The translations under genes were made by a program, and so were the position numbers. A stretch of 27,722 nt of DNA from Bacillota bacterium (GTDB taxonomy: Bacteria > Bacillota > Clostridia > Christensenellales > SZUA-584). A model generated the notes under the pieces. The model was not told the origin of the DNA, made no database searches, and saw nothing but the letters and a program-made list of their open reading frames with translations. How positions within the stretch are numbered: position 1 is the first letter of the stretch; each line of letters starts with the position of its first letter. The stretch lies in assembly GCA_023416745.1 (NCBI GenBank), contig JAEZHF010000067.1:1-27722 (forward strand). Reading direction: 5' to 3'. Below are positions 14,940 through 23,694 of this stretch, one piece after another.

Positions 14940-16169
14940 TCAGTCGTCTAATGCCTCCATCATGGCGATGATGTTTTCCGGCGGACAGTCCGGCATAATG
15001 TTGTGAACGGTATTGAACACAAAACCGCCGCCCGGCGCCAGTATGTCCACCTGCTGCTTCACATGGTCACGCACCTGCTGCGGTGTACCGCGGTTCAAAA
15101 TGTTGCGCGTGTCGCAGCCGCCGCCCCAGAAGGTGATGTCCGAGCCGAACTCCTTCTTCAATCGGGCAGCTTCCATATCCCGCGCGGTGATCTGCACGGG
15201 GTTGATCACGTCGTAGCCCGCTTCGATGAGATCGGGCATCAGCAGATAGATGGACCCGCAGGAGTGCAGGAACGTCTTCATGCCGGAATGCTTGTGGACA
15301 TAATCGTTCAGTATCGTGTGCCGCGGTTTGAACAGCTCCCGATATATCTCGGGCTTCATGAATGGCCCGGAATCCATGCCCACGTCGTCGCCGAAGCGCA
15401 GTATGTCGCACACGTCGCCCACGTAATGGCACACATTCTCCAGCGTGGCCAGATGGCGCTCCATCAGCGCGTCCAGCAGGCGTTCCACGCCCTCCGGGTC
15501 CAGCAGCAGGTCGCACAGGAAGTTGTCGATACCGCGCAGGAACGTGCCCCACTCAAAGAGGTTGCAGCCGCATACGATCATGAGCGCGCGGTCGGTGCTC
15601 TCGCGCAGCGCTATCGCGCGACGGCGCAACTCTTCCCAGAAGCCCTCGTCATCAGCGTGATCCCACGGGGAATGCACCAGTGCAGACCAAAGTATCAGCG
15701 ACATCTGCCGGTCTATGTCAGATAAATCTGACGGAATTTCGTCCCGGTAGGGGACGTACGTGCCGTCGAAAAACGTGGCGCCCTGCGGCATGCGGGCGAT
15801 CTGTATGCCGTCCTTGAACACGGCCAGCCCGTCGCCGGAGGCCACAGTGTTAAACCACACCGGAACGAATCCGGCGCTGCCGTCCGCCAGCGGGAAAGGC
15901 TTCCAGTCTTCGCTGCGATCGTTGAACGTGCGTCCCACGTCCACGGCGTCGATACCGAAACGGCTGAGCAGCCACTCGTCGGGCTGGGCGATCTGCTGCA
16001 CCACGTCGTATATCTTCGCGTTGTCGGCGTCCGGCTGCAGCACATTTTTCAGGTTGTTGTACGCAATCGCCGATATCCCGGAGCTGGGTGTTGCGCCCAA
16101 ATCGCGCGGGACCCTGTCCGGCTCACGGTGCGCAATGGCAGCGAGTATGCGTTCGCGGCCTGTCATCAT
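14940..16169 (-). CDS. UroD-family protein with complete H-x-C...C zinc-site pattern (probable corrinoid-linked methyltransferase)
   Basis: A protein of 409 residues of the uroporphyrinogen decarboxylase superfamily (COG0407). The N-terminus TGRERILAAIAHREPDRVPRD is the family hallmark. The C-terminal barrel has FLHSCGSIYLLMPDLIEAG (His302, Cys304), VINPVQ and ITFWGGGCDTRNIL (Cys352). A H-x-C pair plus a distal Cys is the zinc site that activates the methyl-accepting thiol or substrate in MtaA/MtbA-type methyltransferases, and of the four UroD-like proteins in this window only this one keeps all three. I therefore think it is the most likely active methyltransferase. Its start overlaps the stop of the preceding gene (ATGATG), and the next gene follows after 12 bases. 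Substrate and methyl acceptor are not evident. True UroD activity is unlikely. Confidence 0.82.
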   Translation of the reverse strand: MMTGRERILAAIAHREPDRVPRDLGATPSSGISAIAYNNLKNVLQPDADNAKIYDVVQQIAQPDEWLLSRFGIDAVDVGRTFNDRSEDWKPFPLADGSAGFVPVWFNTVASGDGLAVFKDGIQIARMPQGATFFDGTYVPYRDEIPSDLSDIDRQMSLILWSALVHSPWDHADDEGFWEELRRRAIALRESTDRALMIVCGCNLFEWGTFLRGIDNFLCDLLLDPEGVERLLDALMERHLATLENVCHYVGDVCDILRFGDDVGMDSGPFMKPEIYRELFKPRHTILNDYVHKHSGMKTFLHSCGSIYLLMPDLIEAGYDVINPVQITARDMEAARLKKEFGSDITFWGGGCDTRNILNRGTPQQVRDHVKQQVDILAPGGGFVFNTVHNIMPDCPPENIIAMMEALDD

Positions 16170-17347
16170 TTCACCCCTTTGGCTTCCAGCGCCTCTAGCT
16201 CTTTGGTGATGCGTCCCATGTCCAGCGGATAGACGCCGTATTCACGGACGACCTCCAGCATATACGCATAGCTTTCCGGCTCCACGTCCGAGCTGACTGA
16301 GTGGTCCGACTGCGCGACCCAGCGGCCTTCAACCGCACCCGTCAGCTTGTGCAGCACCTCGCGTTTGATGCGGTCGCGGTCGCCGGACTCCATCTCGCGT
16401 ACATCGATGTTGCCCGCGAAAGCGAGGCGGTAGCCAAAGCGCTCGCGCAGTTCCGGCAGGTCCAGATGGCTCTTGCACTCCAGCGGGTTATAGCAATCGA
16501 GGCCCATTTCGATGAAGTCTTCGTAGATCGGCGTCGCATTTCCGCAGCCGTGGTACACCACCATCAGGCCCGCTTCATGGCAGATGTCGATCAGCTTCTT
16601 GGTGATGGGCTTAAAGTAACGCCGCCAGGACGCCGGACTGAACAGCATGCCGTTCACGTAGGCCACATCGCCCCAGATGTACATACCGCGCAGTTTGCCG
16701 TTGGCGTATTGTATCTGGGCGCGTGCGAGGCCGCACAGGAAGTCGCTGATACGCGACATGAATTCCTCAAACAGCTCCGGTTCCTCGAGCTGCCACATCA
16801 ACGAATTTTCCGCGCCGATGCAGCGCCACACGAACTCGTAGCCCTCGCAGACTGAGCCGAACAGCACGCAGTCGTTCTCGTATTTGGCCAGCCTGTCGGT
16901 CCAGGCGGGAATGTTGCGGTTGATCGCATCGCCCACGCCGTTAATCTGGTCGTCGCCCGCCTGCGTAAACCGCCGGGAATCGAACGGATCGTCGAACTCG
17001 AAGTTTTTCATTTCCTCCGGCGTTTTGACGGAGAACTCGGCGAAGTGAGGCATTGGCGCGGTACCCGAGCGCATGATGGTGGCGCCAAAGCCCGTTTTGA
17101 GCGTTATATTCACGCCGTCGTCAGAGAGCACTTCAAACGGCCTGATCTTGGGGTCCATATTCGGATTGACGGTGACGTAGTCAAGATCATAATACAGATA
17201 CGGGTCAAACGCATCGTCGTGCCGGGCGCGCTGTTTGATCATATGTCCCGTCCAGAAGAAATCGCTGACGGGCACTCTGTCGGGCATGCCTGTTCCGCGT
17301 ATGGCCTTTTCCAGACGATCCAGTTTGGCTGCAACCTTATCATTCAT
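16166..17347 (-). CDS. UroD-family protein (first gene of the UroD-like operon)
   Basis: A protein of about 393 residues with the UroD-like barrel. Landmarks are RVPVSDFFWTGHMIKQR, YLYYDLDYVTVNPNMDPK, LRGMYIWGDVAYVNGMLFSP and VVYHGCGNATPIYEDFIEMG (His266, Cys268), then YNPLECK and AFAGNIDVREME. It has the H-x-C pair, but where the third zinc ligand is expected it reads AGNID. The ATG at 17368 is possible, but the ATG at 17347 has AGAGGA 7 nt upstream and is preferred. The gene is the first of an operon with overlapping or closely spaced genes 16169-14940, 14927-13593 and 13558-13220. It lies 149 bases downstream of the histidine kinase gene on the same strand, so it may also be partly read through from the two-component operon. 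Confidence 0.8.
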   Translation of the reverse strand: MNDKVAAKLDRLEKAIRGTGMPDRVPVSDFFWTGHMIKQRARHDDAFDPYLYYDLDYVTVNPNMDPKIRPFEVLSDDGVNITLKTGFGATIMRSGTAPMPHFAEFSVKTPEEMKNFEFDDPFDSRRFTQAGDDQINGVGDAINRNIPAWTDRLAKYENDCVLFGSVCEGYEFVWRCIGAENSLMWQLEEPELFEEFMSRISDFLCGLARAQIQYANGKLRGMYIWGDVAYVNGMLFSPASWRRYFKPITKKLIDICHEAGLMVVYHGCGNATPIYEDFIEMGLDCYNPLECKSHLDLPELRERFGYRLAFAGNIDVREMESGDRDRIKREVLHKLTGAVEGRWVAQSDHSVSSDVEPESYAYMLEVVREYGVYPLDMGRITKELEALEAKGVK

Positions 17348-17417
17348 AACAATATCCTCTTTTCTCATTCGTGGGCTGGTAAAGATTCAAAATAAAAAAT
17401 CCATATAACTCTTATAT

Positions 17418-17446
17418 ATTATAAAAGCAACGGAGAAACGGATAAA
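17418..17446 (-). promoter_or_regulatory. Possible promoter of the UroD-like operon
   Basis: On the minus strand a perfect TATAAT (plus-strand 17418-17423) lies in an AT-rich spacer about 70 bases before the preferred start at 17347. The -35 candidate TTTATC (17441-17446, 17-bp spacing) is poor. An activator such as the neighbouring AraC-type response regulator could compensate. This is a weak call. Confidence 0.35.
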
Positions 17447-17495
17447 ACAAATAATATTATCACTTTTGTGTATTATTTTTTGAATCGAAGCCGCG

Positions 17496-19304
17496 TCAGA
17501 GCCCGCAGGCAGGCAGCCGTATCACTGCGGCAGTGCCCACGCCGACCATGCTGAAGAAGCGCAGCCCGTATTCCGGAGGGAAGTACATTTTAATGCGTTC
17601 GTTGATGTTTTTGACGCCGACACCGCCCATCCGCTTGCTGGATAAACCTTCGTCGGTGAGTATGGCGCGGCACATCTCTTCGCTCATGCCGACGCCGTCG
17701 TCCTCGACGATCAGCACCAGCTCGTCCAGGTCCAGATAGGCTTTGACGCGCAACATGCATTTCTGGCCGGCCGGCTTGATGCCGTGATATATCGCGTTTT
17801 CCACCAGCGGCTGCAATATCAGCTTGGGCACCTTGATCTGCCCGCATTCCGCCGGGAGATCAATCTCATAATCCACCTTGGACACATAGCGCATCTTCTG
17901 GATGGCGAGATATTGCCCGACGTGCTCGAATTCCTGGGAGAGCGGCACGACGTCTTCACCGCCGCCCAGCATCAGCCGGAACAGCTTGGCCAGCGCGTCC
18001 GCCATCGCGGCGCTCACCTGCGGTTTGTAGTTGGCCATCCACACGATGGACTCCAGCGTGTTGTACAAAAAGTGCGGATTGATCTGCGATTGAAGCGCCG
18101 CCAGCTCGGCCTTGCGCTTGGCTTTCTCGATCTGTATGTTGGTGGACATCAGCTCCTGGCTGTGGGTGAGCATGGTGTTGAAGCCTTGAGCCAGCGCGCC
18201 GATCTCGTTGTGGGGCGGATCTTCCACGCGGACGTCGAAGTCGCCCTTCTGCACCTTTTTCATCAGTGAACGCAGAGAATCGAGCGGGGTGAATACCCGG
18301 ATTGAGAGCAGCAGTGAGACGATAAGGGCGATGATGGCGGAGCTGATGGCGCCAAGGATGATCTGCATCGTACGGATCTGCTCGGCACTGTTCACGATGG
18401 ATGAATAGGGCACAACGTTGATGACGTAATAATTGCTCGCGGCCAAAAGCGCACACATGATAAACCTGTCTTCATAAACGAAGGAGTTCTGGCCATCCAG
18501 CACCATTTTAACGATGGGATTGGCCGGGTCCTGCGTGAAATGGGAGGCTGTATCGTTGAGCGCGTCGGGGTGATAGATGTAGTTTCCGTCAGCGTCCACG
18601 ATAAATATATAGCCGTCCTCCTCCAGCTCGACGTTTGAGCAGATCTTGGCCAGCGTATCCGTGTTGAGATTGATGCACATGGCGCCGAGCGGAGCGGTGT
18701 CCATGGAGATATAGATCGGTTTTGTCAGCGAGATCACGTCGATGGATTCGCCGTATGCGTCCACCATCGTATGAGGAGCCAGGAAAACGGATTTGCCGCC
18801 GCTGCTGATGGCCGCGTCATACCAGCTGAGCTGATCATCCGGTACCTGAGAGACAATAAACAGGTTGTTGGAGGTGTCAACGTATGAGCCGTTTTCCCCC
18901 GCGATGCATATGGAGGTAATTTCTGATCGGATCTTGCTGATATCGATCAGCATGCTTCTCACGCTCTGGGACTCGGAATAAAACATGGACTGGTTGGTTT
19001 CGATGGGCATATCGTTAATCAGCATGCGGATCACCGTATATTGCACATTGCTTAAGGAACCTAGCTGTTCCATGTCGTCAATATAGTACTCCAGGTTGCG
19101 GTTCACCTGGTTGAGTATCGCGCGGGTGTGCCGCTCGGCCTGATCGGCCAGCGCGTTCTTGGTGGTGCCGGCTGCAATGACGGCCAGCAGAAAGCAAGTA
19201 AAAAAGACGGATGCAAAGACGAGCAGCGTCATCTGGGACCGAAGCTGAAAATTGGCAGGGACTTTCTTTTTTAATATATCTTTAATGCGTCTGGCTATTT
19301 TCAT
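17496..19304 (-). CDS. YesM-type sensor histidine kinase
   Basis: Membrane sensor kinase of 602 residues. It has a first transmembrane segment at about 25-46, an extracellular sensor region (about 47-300, Cache-like by size and by the YIFIVDADGNYIYHPDA stretch), a second segment around 305-328, a HAMP domain (RVFTPLDSLRSLMKKVQKGD to about 370), and a His_kinase domain with phospho-acceptor His411 in QINPHFLYNTLE. The ATPase domain has LILQPLVENAIYHGI (N box), VEDDGVGMSEE (G1) and GVGVKNINERIKMYF (G2). All catalytic motifs are present. It overlaps the response regulator gene by 4 bases (ATGA), so the pair is translationally coupled. YesM/YesN pairs commonly control carbohydrate importers in Firmicutes. 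The divergent sugar importer starting at 21162 is the natural target, and the signal may be extracellular sugar or its binding protein. Confidence 0.93.
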   Translation of the reverse strand: MKIARRIKDILKKKVPANFQLRSQMTLLVFASVFFTCFLLAVIAAGTTKNALADQAERHTRAILNQVNRNLEYYIDDMEQLGSLSNVQYTVIRMLINDMPIETNQSMFYSESQSVRSMLIDISKIRSEITSICIAGENGSYVDTSNNLFIVSQVPDDQLSWYDAAISSGGKSVFLAPHTMVDAYGESIDVISLTKPIYISMDTAPLGAMCINLNTDTLAKICSNVELEEDGYIFIVDADGNYIYHPDALNDTASHFTQDPANPIVKMVLDGQNSFVYEDRFIMCALLAASNYYVINVVPYSSIVNSAEQIRTMQIILGAISSAIIALIVSLLLSIRVFTPLDSLRSLMKKVQKGDFDVRVEDPPHNEIGALAQGFNTMLTHSQELMSTNIQIEKAKRKAELAALQSQINPHFLYNTLESIVWMANYKPQVSAAMADALAKLFRLMLGGGEDVVPLSQEFEHVGQYLAIQKMRYVSKVDYEIDLPAECGQIKVPKLILQPLVENAIYHGIKPAGQKCMLRVKAYLDLDELVLIVEDDGVGMSEEMCRAILTDEGLSSKRMGGVGVKNINERIKMYFPPEYGLRFFSMVGVGTAAVIRLPACGL

Positions 19305-20881
19305 TTGTGTTTTGACCGGTACTCGGTGGGCGTACAGCCGGTAAACTTTTTAAAGCAGCCGGAGAAATACTGCGGGTCGTTATAACCCACGGCCTCCGCT
19401 ACCTCAAACGTGCGCATGTTGCTGACACAAAGCAGTTCCTTGGCCTTTTCCAGCCGCTGGTGGATCAGATAATCGATGAAGGTTTCGTTCAGCTCCTTCT
19501 TAAACAGTATGCTCAAATAAGTGGGGCTGATGTAGACGTGTGATGCGACCGAGTTCAAAGACAGCTCCGGGTCGGTATAGTTTTCCTTGATGTATTCGCA
19601 GACCTGAGCGATGATCTTACTGCTTTTGGACGTTTGCTGCTCCAAAAATCCGGCATGCAGCTTCCCTAAATAAGAGGACAGCAGGCTGCGTGATTCCTCC
19701 AGCGTGCTAACGGAGAAAAGCGATTTATAGATGTCCCCTGAATTTTCCGGCAGGGAGATGCCGGCTTCAAGGGCGGTGCGGTGCGCGCTGCTCACGAGGT
19801 CAATCATCAGCACACGCAGGTTCTGTTCCGATATGTTGCCGGTGCCGACAATACCGCTAAAAAAGCGTCCCAATGCGGCGTCAAAGCTTTTTTTGCTGTT
19901 CAGCTTCAGCCGCGTGACCAGCTGGCGGATCTCGTCGAACGGATAGTAGACTTTCTCGTCCGGGCAATCGTAAATATCGAAAATATTATCATGGCTGTGA
20001 ATTAGGCGCAGCTGCAGCGCTTCGCAAGCGCCCTGATAGGAAACGTTCAGCCGGCTTAAGCTGTCCACCGGTAACCCAACGGCGGCCACAGCCACGATGT
20101 CGAGCTGAGAGTACAGTTCGGTGCAGACAGCGCGCATCAGCTCCTTGACGTAAATCCGCTCCCTTTCGGCGTCGCTGGTACGGGCGCAGTAGATAAGAGC
20201 CACGCCGCCGCCCGACAGCTCAAAGGCAGCAGCATCTGTACCCACCTCAGTCTGTATGGTGTCCACCACAGCAAATTCACGTATGGCCGTTTCGCGTGCG
20301 GTTTCGTGAAGAGCCGGCGCGCAGTCAATCAGGCAAACGGTGAAACGTTCGCCTTTGAGATGCAGGCCCACAAAATCAAGCATGTCGACAATTTCGTCTT
20401 CGCTGATGGAATTGGAGATCAGCTGATTGAGCAGCTTTTGGCGCATATAGGGAATGCTTTTGCTGAGTTGTTTGCGCATGCGGTCCTGCTGTTTGGCACG
20501 GGCGCGTAAGGAATCCACCTTTCTTTCCAGGCTGCGGATGATGGCGATCAGGTCGTCCGGCGAGATAGGCTTCTTGATATATTCGCGCACGCCGTATTTT
20601 AAAGCCTCCTGAGCGTAAGCAAATTCATCGTGACCGCTGAGTATGGCGATGAGCGTTTCGGGCATTTGTTTCTGAAGCTCGGCCGACAGCTGAAGGCCGT
20701 CGATAAACGGCATGCGGATATCGGTGAGCACGATGTCCGGATGAAACGCCTGCGCCATTTTGAGCGCTTCGGCGCCGTTCTCGGCTTCCTGAACAACATA
20801 TCCAAGCTTTTTCCAGTCCACGCTGTGGACAAGCGCCTCACGCAATAAATCTTCATCTTCTACGATGAGTAATTTATACAT
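19301..20881 (-). CDS. YesN-type response regulator with AraC DNA-binding domain
   Basis: A 526-residue transcription factor. The receiver domain (1-120) has the acidic pocket VEDED, phospho-acceptor Asp54 (IVLTDIRMPF) and the conserved Lys104 (YIKKPISPDD). The middle (about 125-410) is a poorly conserved linker typical of YesN proteins. The C-terminal AraC-type double helix-turn-helix (about 425-523) reads SLNSVASHVYISPTYLSILF and FEVAEAVGYNDPQYFSGCFK, ending TPTEYRSKHK. AAGGA lies 9 nt before the ATG. It is the first gene of the operon with the histidine kinase and is divergent from the sugar ABC importer, which it probably activates through the 280-base shared spacer. Confidence 0.94.
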   Translation of the reverse strand: MYKLLIVEDEDLLREALVHSVDWKKLGYVVQEAENGAEALKMAQAFHPDIVLTDIRMPFIDGLQLSAELQKQMPETLIAILSGHDEFAYAQEALKYGVREYIKKPISPDDLIAIIRSLERKVDSLRARAKQQDRMRKQLSKSIPYMRQKLLNQLISNSISEDEIVDMLDFVGLHLKGERFTVCLIDCAPALHETARETAIREFAVVDTIQTEVGTDAAAFELSGGGVALIYCARTSDAERERIYVKELMRAVCTELYSQLDIVAVAAVGLPVDSLSRLNVSYQGACEALQLRLIHSHDNIFDIYDCPDEKVYYPFDEIRQLVTRLKLNSKKSFDAALGRFFSGIVGTGNISEQNLRVLMIDLVSSAHRTALEAGISLPENSGDIYKSLFSVSTLEESRSLLSSYLGKLHAGFLEQQTSKSSKIIAQVCEYIKENYTDPELSLNSVASHVYISPTYLSILFKKELNETFIDYLIHQRLEKAKELLCVSNMRTFEVAEAVGYNDPQYFSGCFKKFTGCTPTEYRSKHK

Positions 20882-20904
20882 TGAATCGTATCCTTAATGT
20901 TTTA

Positions 20905-20931
20905 TTGATATAAATAAGGAATTTAGGTCAA
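20905..20931 (-). promoter_or_regulatory. Possible promoter of the two-component operon
   Basis: On the minus strand TTGACC (plus-strand 20926-20931) with TATCAA at 20905-20910 gives a short 15-bp spacer; TCAATA at 17 bp is the alternative. It lies just before the response regulator start. The rest of the spacer (20932-21147) is AT-rich. On the plus strand it has a TTGAAA at 21022-21027 without a convincing -10, as expected for an activator-dependent sugar-operon promoter. Confidence 0.35.
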
Positions 20932-21161
20932 ACACAGATGTTTATAACATGCCCAAACTATATCAAATTATTTCTGGTCTGTAAATGTCAGCAGATGGAT
21001 GAAGCCGGTTATATGCTCATGTTGAAAAATAACCTCATATTTTCGAGTAATAAAATCCATTGAGATTGGCTCGAAATTTATTTATGATTTTACCGTAATC
21101 TCAAGTTCACCATTATGTTTAATATAAACAGCAAATTTCTTGATGACGAGGTAGAGTGACA

Positions 21162-22685
21162 ATGAACCAAGCCGCACCTGATAACGCGATGGCTTTGCGC
21201 ATGGAAAAGGTCTCAAAGCGTTTCCCCGGAACACTTGCCGTGGACAACGTGGATTTTTGCGTGCAGGCCGGTGAAGTGCATGCACTGGTGGGAGAGAACG
21301 GAGCGGGTAAATCCACGCTGATGAAGCTGCTTGCCGGTTCGTTCTGCGATTATACCGGCCAGGTATGTTTGGAAGGCACGGATGTGACGCTGCATTCGCC
21401 GGCGCAGTCCAAGACAATGGGAATCGGCATGATCTATCAGGAGCTCAGTCTGGCGCGCCCCATATCCATTGCGGAGAATCTTCTCGTGGGTAAGCTTCCC
21501 AAGAAGGGATTGTTTATCGACCAGATGGAAGTCAAGAAGCGTACGGCTGAGCTGCTCGAGCAGGTCGGCCTGTCGTACCTGGATCCCAACAAGCCTGTTT
21601 CTGAGATCAGCCAGTGCGAAGCGCAGCTGGTGGAAATCGCCAAAGCGCTGGGAGACAACCCGCGCATACTCGTGATGGACGAACCGACTTCGGCACTTTC
21701 CAACGAAGAGGTGCAGCGGCTTTTCGGCATCATCGACCAGCTCAAAAAACGAAACATCGCGATCATCTATATCTCACACCATCTGCAGGAAGTCTTCGCC
21801 ATCGCCGATAAGATCACCGTCATGAGGGACGGCAAGATCGCAGGAACATTTAACAAGGAAGAGACTTCTCACGCCGAGATCATCGACCTGATGGTGGGCC
21901 GCAGCATTTCAGAGTTCTATTCTGAGCGCAAGCCCAAGATCGGCGAAGAGCTGTTCCGCGTGGAGCATTTGAGCCGCTGGGGGTTCTTCCACGACATCAG
22001 CTTCAGCGTCCGCGCCGGCGAAACGCTGGCGATATGCGGTCTGGCCGGATCGGGGCGCACCGAGCTGGCGCGTGCCATCGTGGGCGTCGACGAATACGAC
22101 GAAGGCGAAATGATGCTGGAGGGTAAAAAGGTTAGGTTCAAAAGCATGTTCCAGGCCATACAGAGCGGCGTGGTTTACCTCACGGAAAGCCGCAAAACGG
22201 ATGGGTTGGCCATCCGGCTGACAGCGGGCGAGAACGTAATGGCGGCTCATATCCCGAATATGTCCAAGGGCCAATACTACAAGCCCGGGTTTGGTGCCGC
22301 TCTGGTCAAACAGCTGATGGAAGACCTTTGCGTTTATCCGCCCGAACCCGGCAGACCTGTGACGAACTTCTCGGGCGGCAACCAGCAAAAGATACTGATG
22401 GCAAAATGGCTGGCTACCAACCCGAAGGTTCTGATACTTGACGAGCCGACGCGCGGCGTGGACATCGGTGCGAAAGAGATCATCCATCGGGCTGTCGCCG
22501 AGTTGGCTGCATGCGGCAGCGCCGTCATACTGCTGACTTCCGATCTTCCTGAGATGGCAGGCCTCAGCGACCGCGCGATGGTGCTGCGCAACGGGCATGT
22601 CATCGGCGAAATACACAAGGAAGAGATCAATGAAAGCACGCTGCTGCTGGCAGCGAACGGAGGAGGGAAACACGTCAATGCCTAA
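21162..22685 (+). CDS. Sugar ABC importer, double ATP-binding protein (RbsA/AraG type)
   Basis: Cytoplasmic ATPase subunit of about 507 residues with two ABC domains. Domain 1: Walker A VGENGAGKSTLMKLLAG, GMIYQELSLARPIS, signature-region ISQCEAQLVEIAKAL (degenerate, as usual in this family) and Walker B ILVMDEPTSALS. Domain 2: degenerate Walker A GLAGSGRTELARA, a good signature FSGGNQQKILMAKWL and Walker B VLILDEPTRGVDIGAKEI. An in-frame GTG at 21156 is only 4 nt after the GAGG (21148-21151); the ATG at 21162, with 10-nt spacing, is preferred. It is the first gene of the importer operon, divergent from the YesN-type regulator, and overlaps the first permease by 8 nt. Substrate class is a monosaccharide; L-fucose or a related deoxysugar is inferred from downstream genes. 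Confidence 0.94.
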   Translation: MNQAAPDNAMALRMEKVSKRFPGTLAVDNVDFCVQAGEVHALVGENGAGKSTLMKLLAGSFCDYTGQVCLEGTDVTLHSPAQSKTMGIGMIYQELSLARPISIAENLLVGKLPKKGLFIDQMEVKKRTAELLEQVGLSYLDPNKPVSEISQCEAQLVEIAKALGDNPRILVMDEPTSALSNEEVQRLFGIIDQLKKRNIAIIYISHHLQEVFAIADKITVMRDGKIAGTFNKEETSHAEIIDLMVGRSISEFYSERKPKIGEELFRVEHLSRWGFFHDISFSVRAGETLAICGLAGSGRTELARAIVGVDEYDEGEMMLEGKKVRFKSMFQAIQSGVVYLTESRKTDGLAIRLTAGENVMAAHIPNMSKGQYYKPGFGAALVKQLMEDLCVYPPEPGRPVTNFSGGNQQKILMAKWLATNPKVLILDEPTRGVDIGAKEIIHRAVAELAACGSAVILLTSDLPEMAGLSDRAMVLRNGHVIGEIHKEEINESTLLLAANGGGKHVNA

Positions 22686-23694
22686 AGGTACAAATGCTCC
22701 GTCTGCTGACCTGCGCAGGCAGGAAATGAACAAATTTACGGTTGTCGTTAACCGTCTGGGCGTCTACCTGATCGTGATACTGCTGGCGGTGGTCGGTGCG
22801 GCTGTGGCGCCGGGCAAGTTCTTTACGCTGGACAACATCAAGTCGGTCGTGCAGGCGGTATCGCTGCTGGGCATAACAGCCATAGGAATCAGTTTCATCG
22901 TTATATCCGCTAACTTCAGCGATATGAGCCTGCCGATGACCATCGCTTTTGCGGGCATGATATCGGTGAGCGCAATCAAATTCGGCTTTGTGCCCAGCGT
23001 TCTGCTGGGTCTGGTGTCGGGCACGGTGCTCGGCATCGTCAACGGCGTCGTCATCGGAAAGTTCCGCGCACACCCCATCATCTGGACGATGGCGTTCAAC
23101 TTCGTGATGTCGGGCATCGTTCGGTGGATTTACGGCGGCAATCAGATATATCCCGACGTCATTGGCGGCGACACACCGGCTGTACAGACGTTTTTCGCCA
23201 TTTCGCGCTCCGAAGTGGCGGGCATACCCATCATGGTCATCGTCATGGTCGTTATGTTCATCATCGGCCAGTTTGTGATGAAGCGGACGGTGTTCGGCAA
23301 CCAGCTGAAGATCGTGGGGTCAAACTACGAGGTGGCAAGGCTTTCGGGTATCAATGTGGTTGCGGTTATCATCGTTGTATATCTGATCAATTCCTTCTGC
23401 GCATCCGTTACGGGCATATTCCTGACATCGATATCCAAGACGGGTGCGTATTACAACGGAGAAGGCTACGACTTCCGCGCGGTGACCGCCGTGCTGCTGG
23501 GGGGCATGACGCTGGCCGGCGGCAAGGGTGACCTGGTAGGGACATTCGGCGGCGTGCTGACGATGGGTCTGTTGTCCAACATCATGAACCTGATCGGTGT
23601 GGGGACGTTTGAGCAGTATCTGGTGCTGGGTGTGATGTTCCTCATCATTGTGTGGATCAGCACTAATTCCAACAGAAAGCTGGGTAGAGCCTGA
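22678..23694 (+). CDS. Sugar ABC importer permease, first subunit (RbsC type)
   Basis: Membrane permease of 338 residues, ribose/xylose/arabinose family (BPD_transp_2). The true start is the ATG at 22678, with AGGAGGG at 22661-22667 about ten bases upstream; the frame is open further upstream only because it overlaps the ATPase gene. After a polar N-terminus (about 25 residues), hydrophobic segments begin at YLIVILLAVVGAAVAPG. Family marks are FFTLDNIKSVVQAVSLLGIT, ISANFSDMSLPMT, the coupling loop LKIVGSNYEVARLSGIN and LLGGMTLAGGKGDLVGTF. It ends one base inside the next permease start (TGATGA). Two different permease genes suggest a heterodimeric channel. Confidence 0.93.
   Translation: MPKGTNAPSADLRRQEMNKFTVVVNRLGVYLIVILLAVVGAAVAPGKFFTLDNIKSVVQAVSLLGITAIGISFIVISANFSDMSLPMTIAFAGMISVSAIKFGFVPSVLLGLVSGTVLGIVNGVVIGKFRAHPIIWTMAFNFVMSGIVRWIYGGNQIYPDVIGGDTPAVQTFFAISRSEVAGIPIMVIVMVVMFIIGQFVMKRTVFGNQLKIVGSNYEVARLSGINVVAVIIVVYLINSFCASVTGIFLTSISKTGAYYNGEGYDFRAVTAVLLGGMTLAGGKGDLVGTFGGVLTMGLLSNIMNLIGVGTFEQYLVLGVMFLIIVWISTNSNRKLGRA

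Noticed and set aside
13593..17347. Heme biosynthesis role for the UroD-like genes
   Set aside because: There are no other heme or siroheme genes nearby and four divergent paralogues. The zinc-site-like motifs fit the methyltransferase branch better than uroporphyrinogen decarboxylase.
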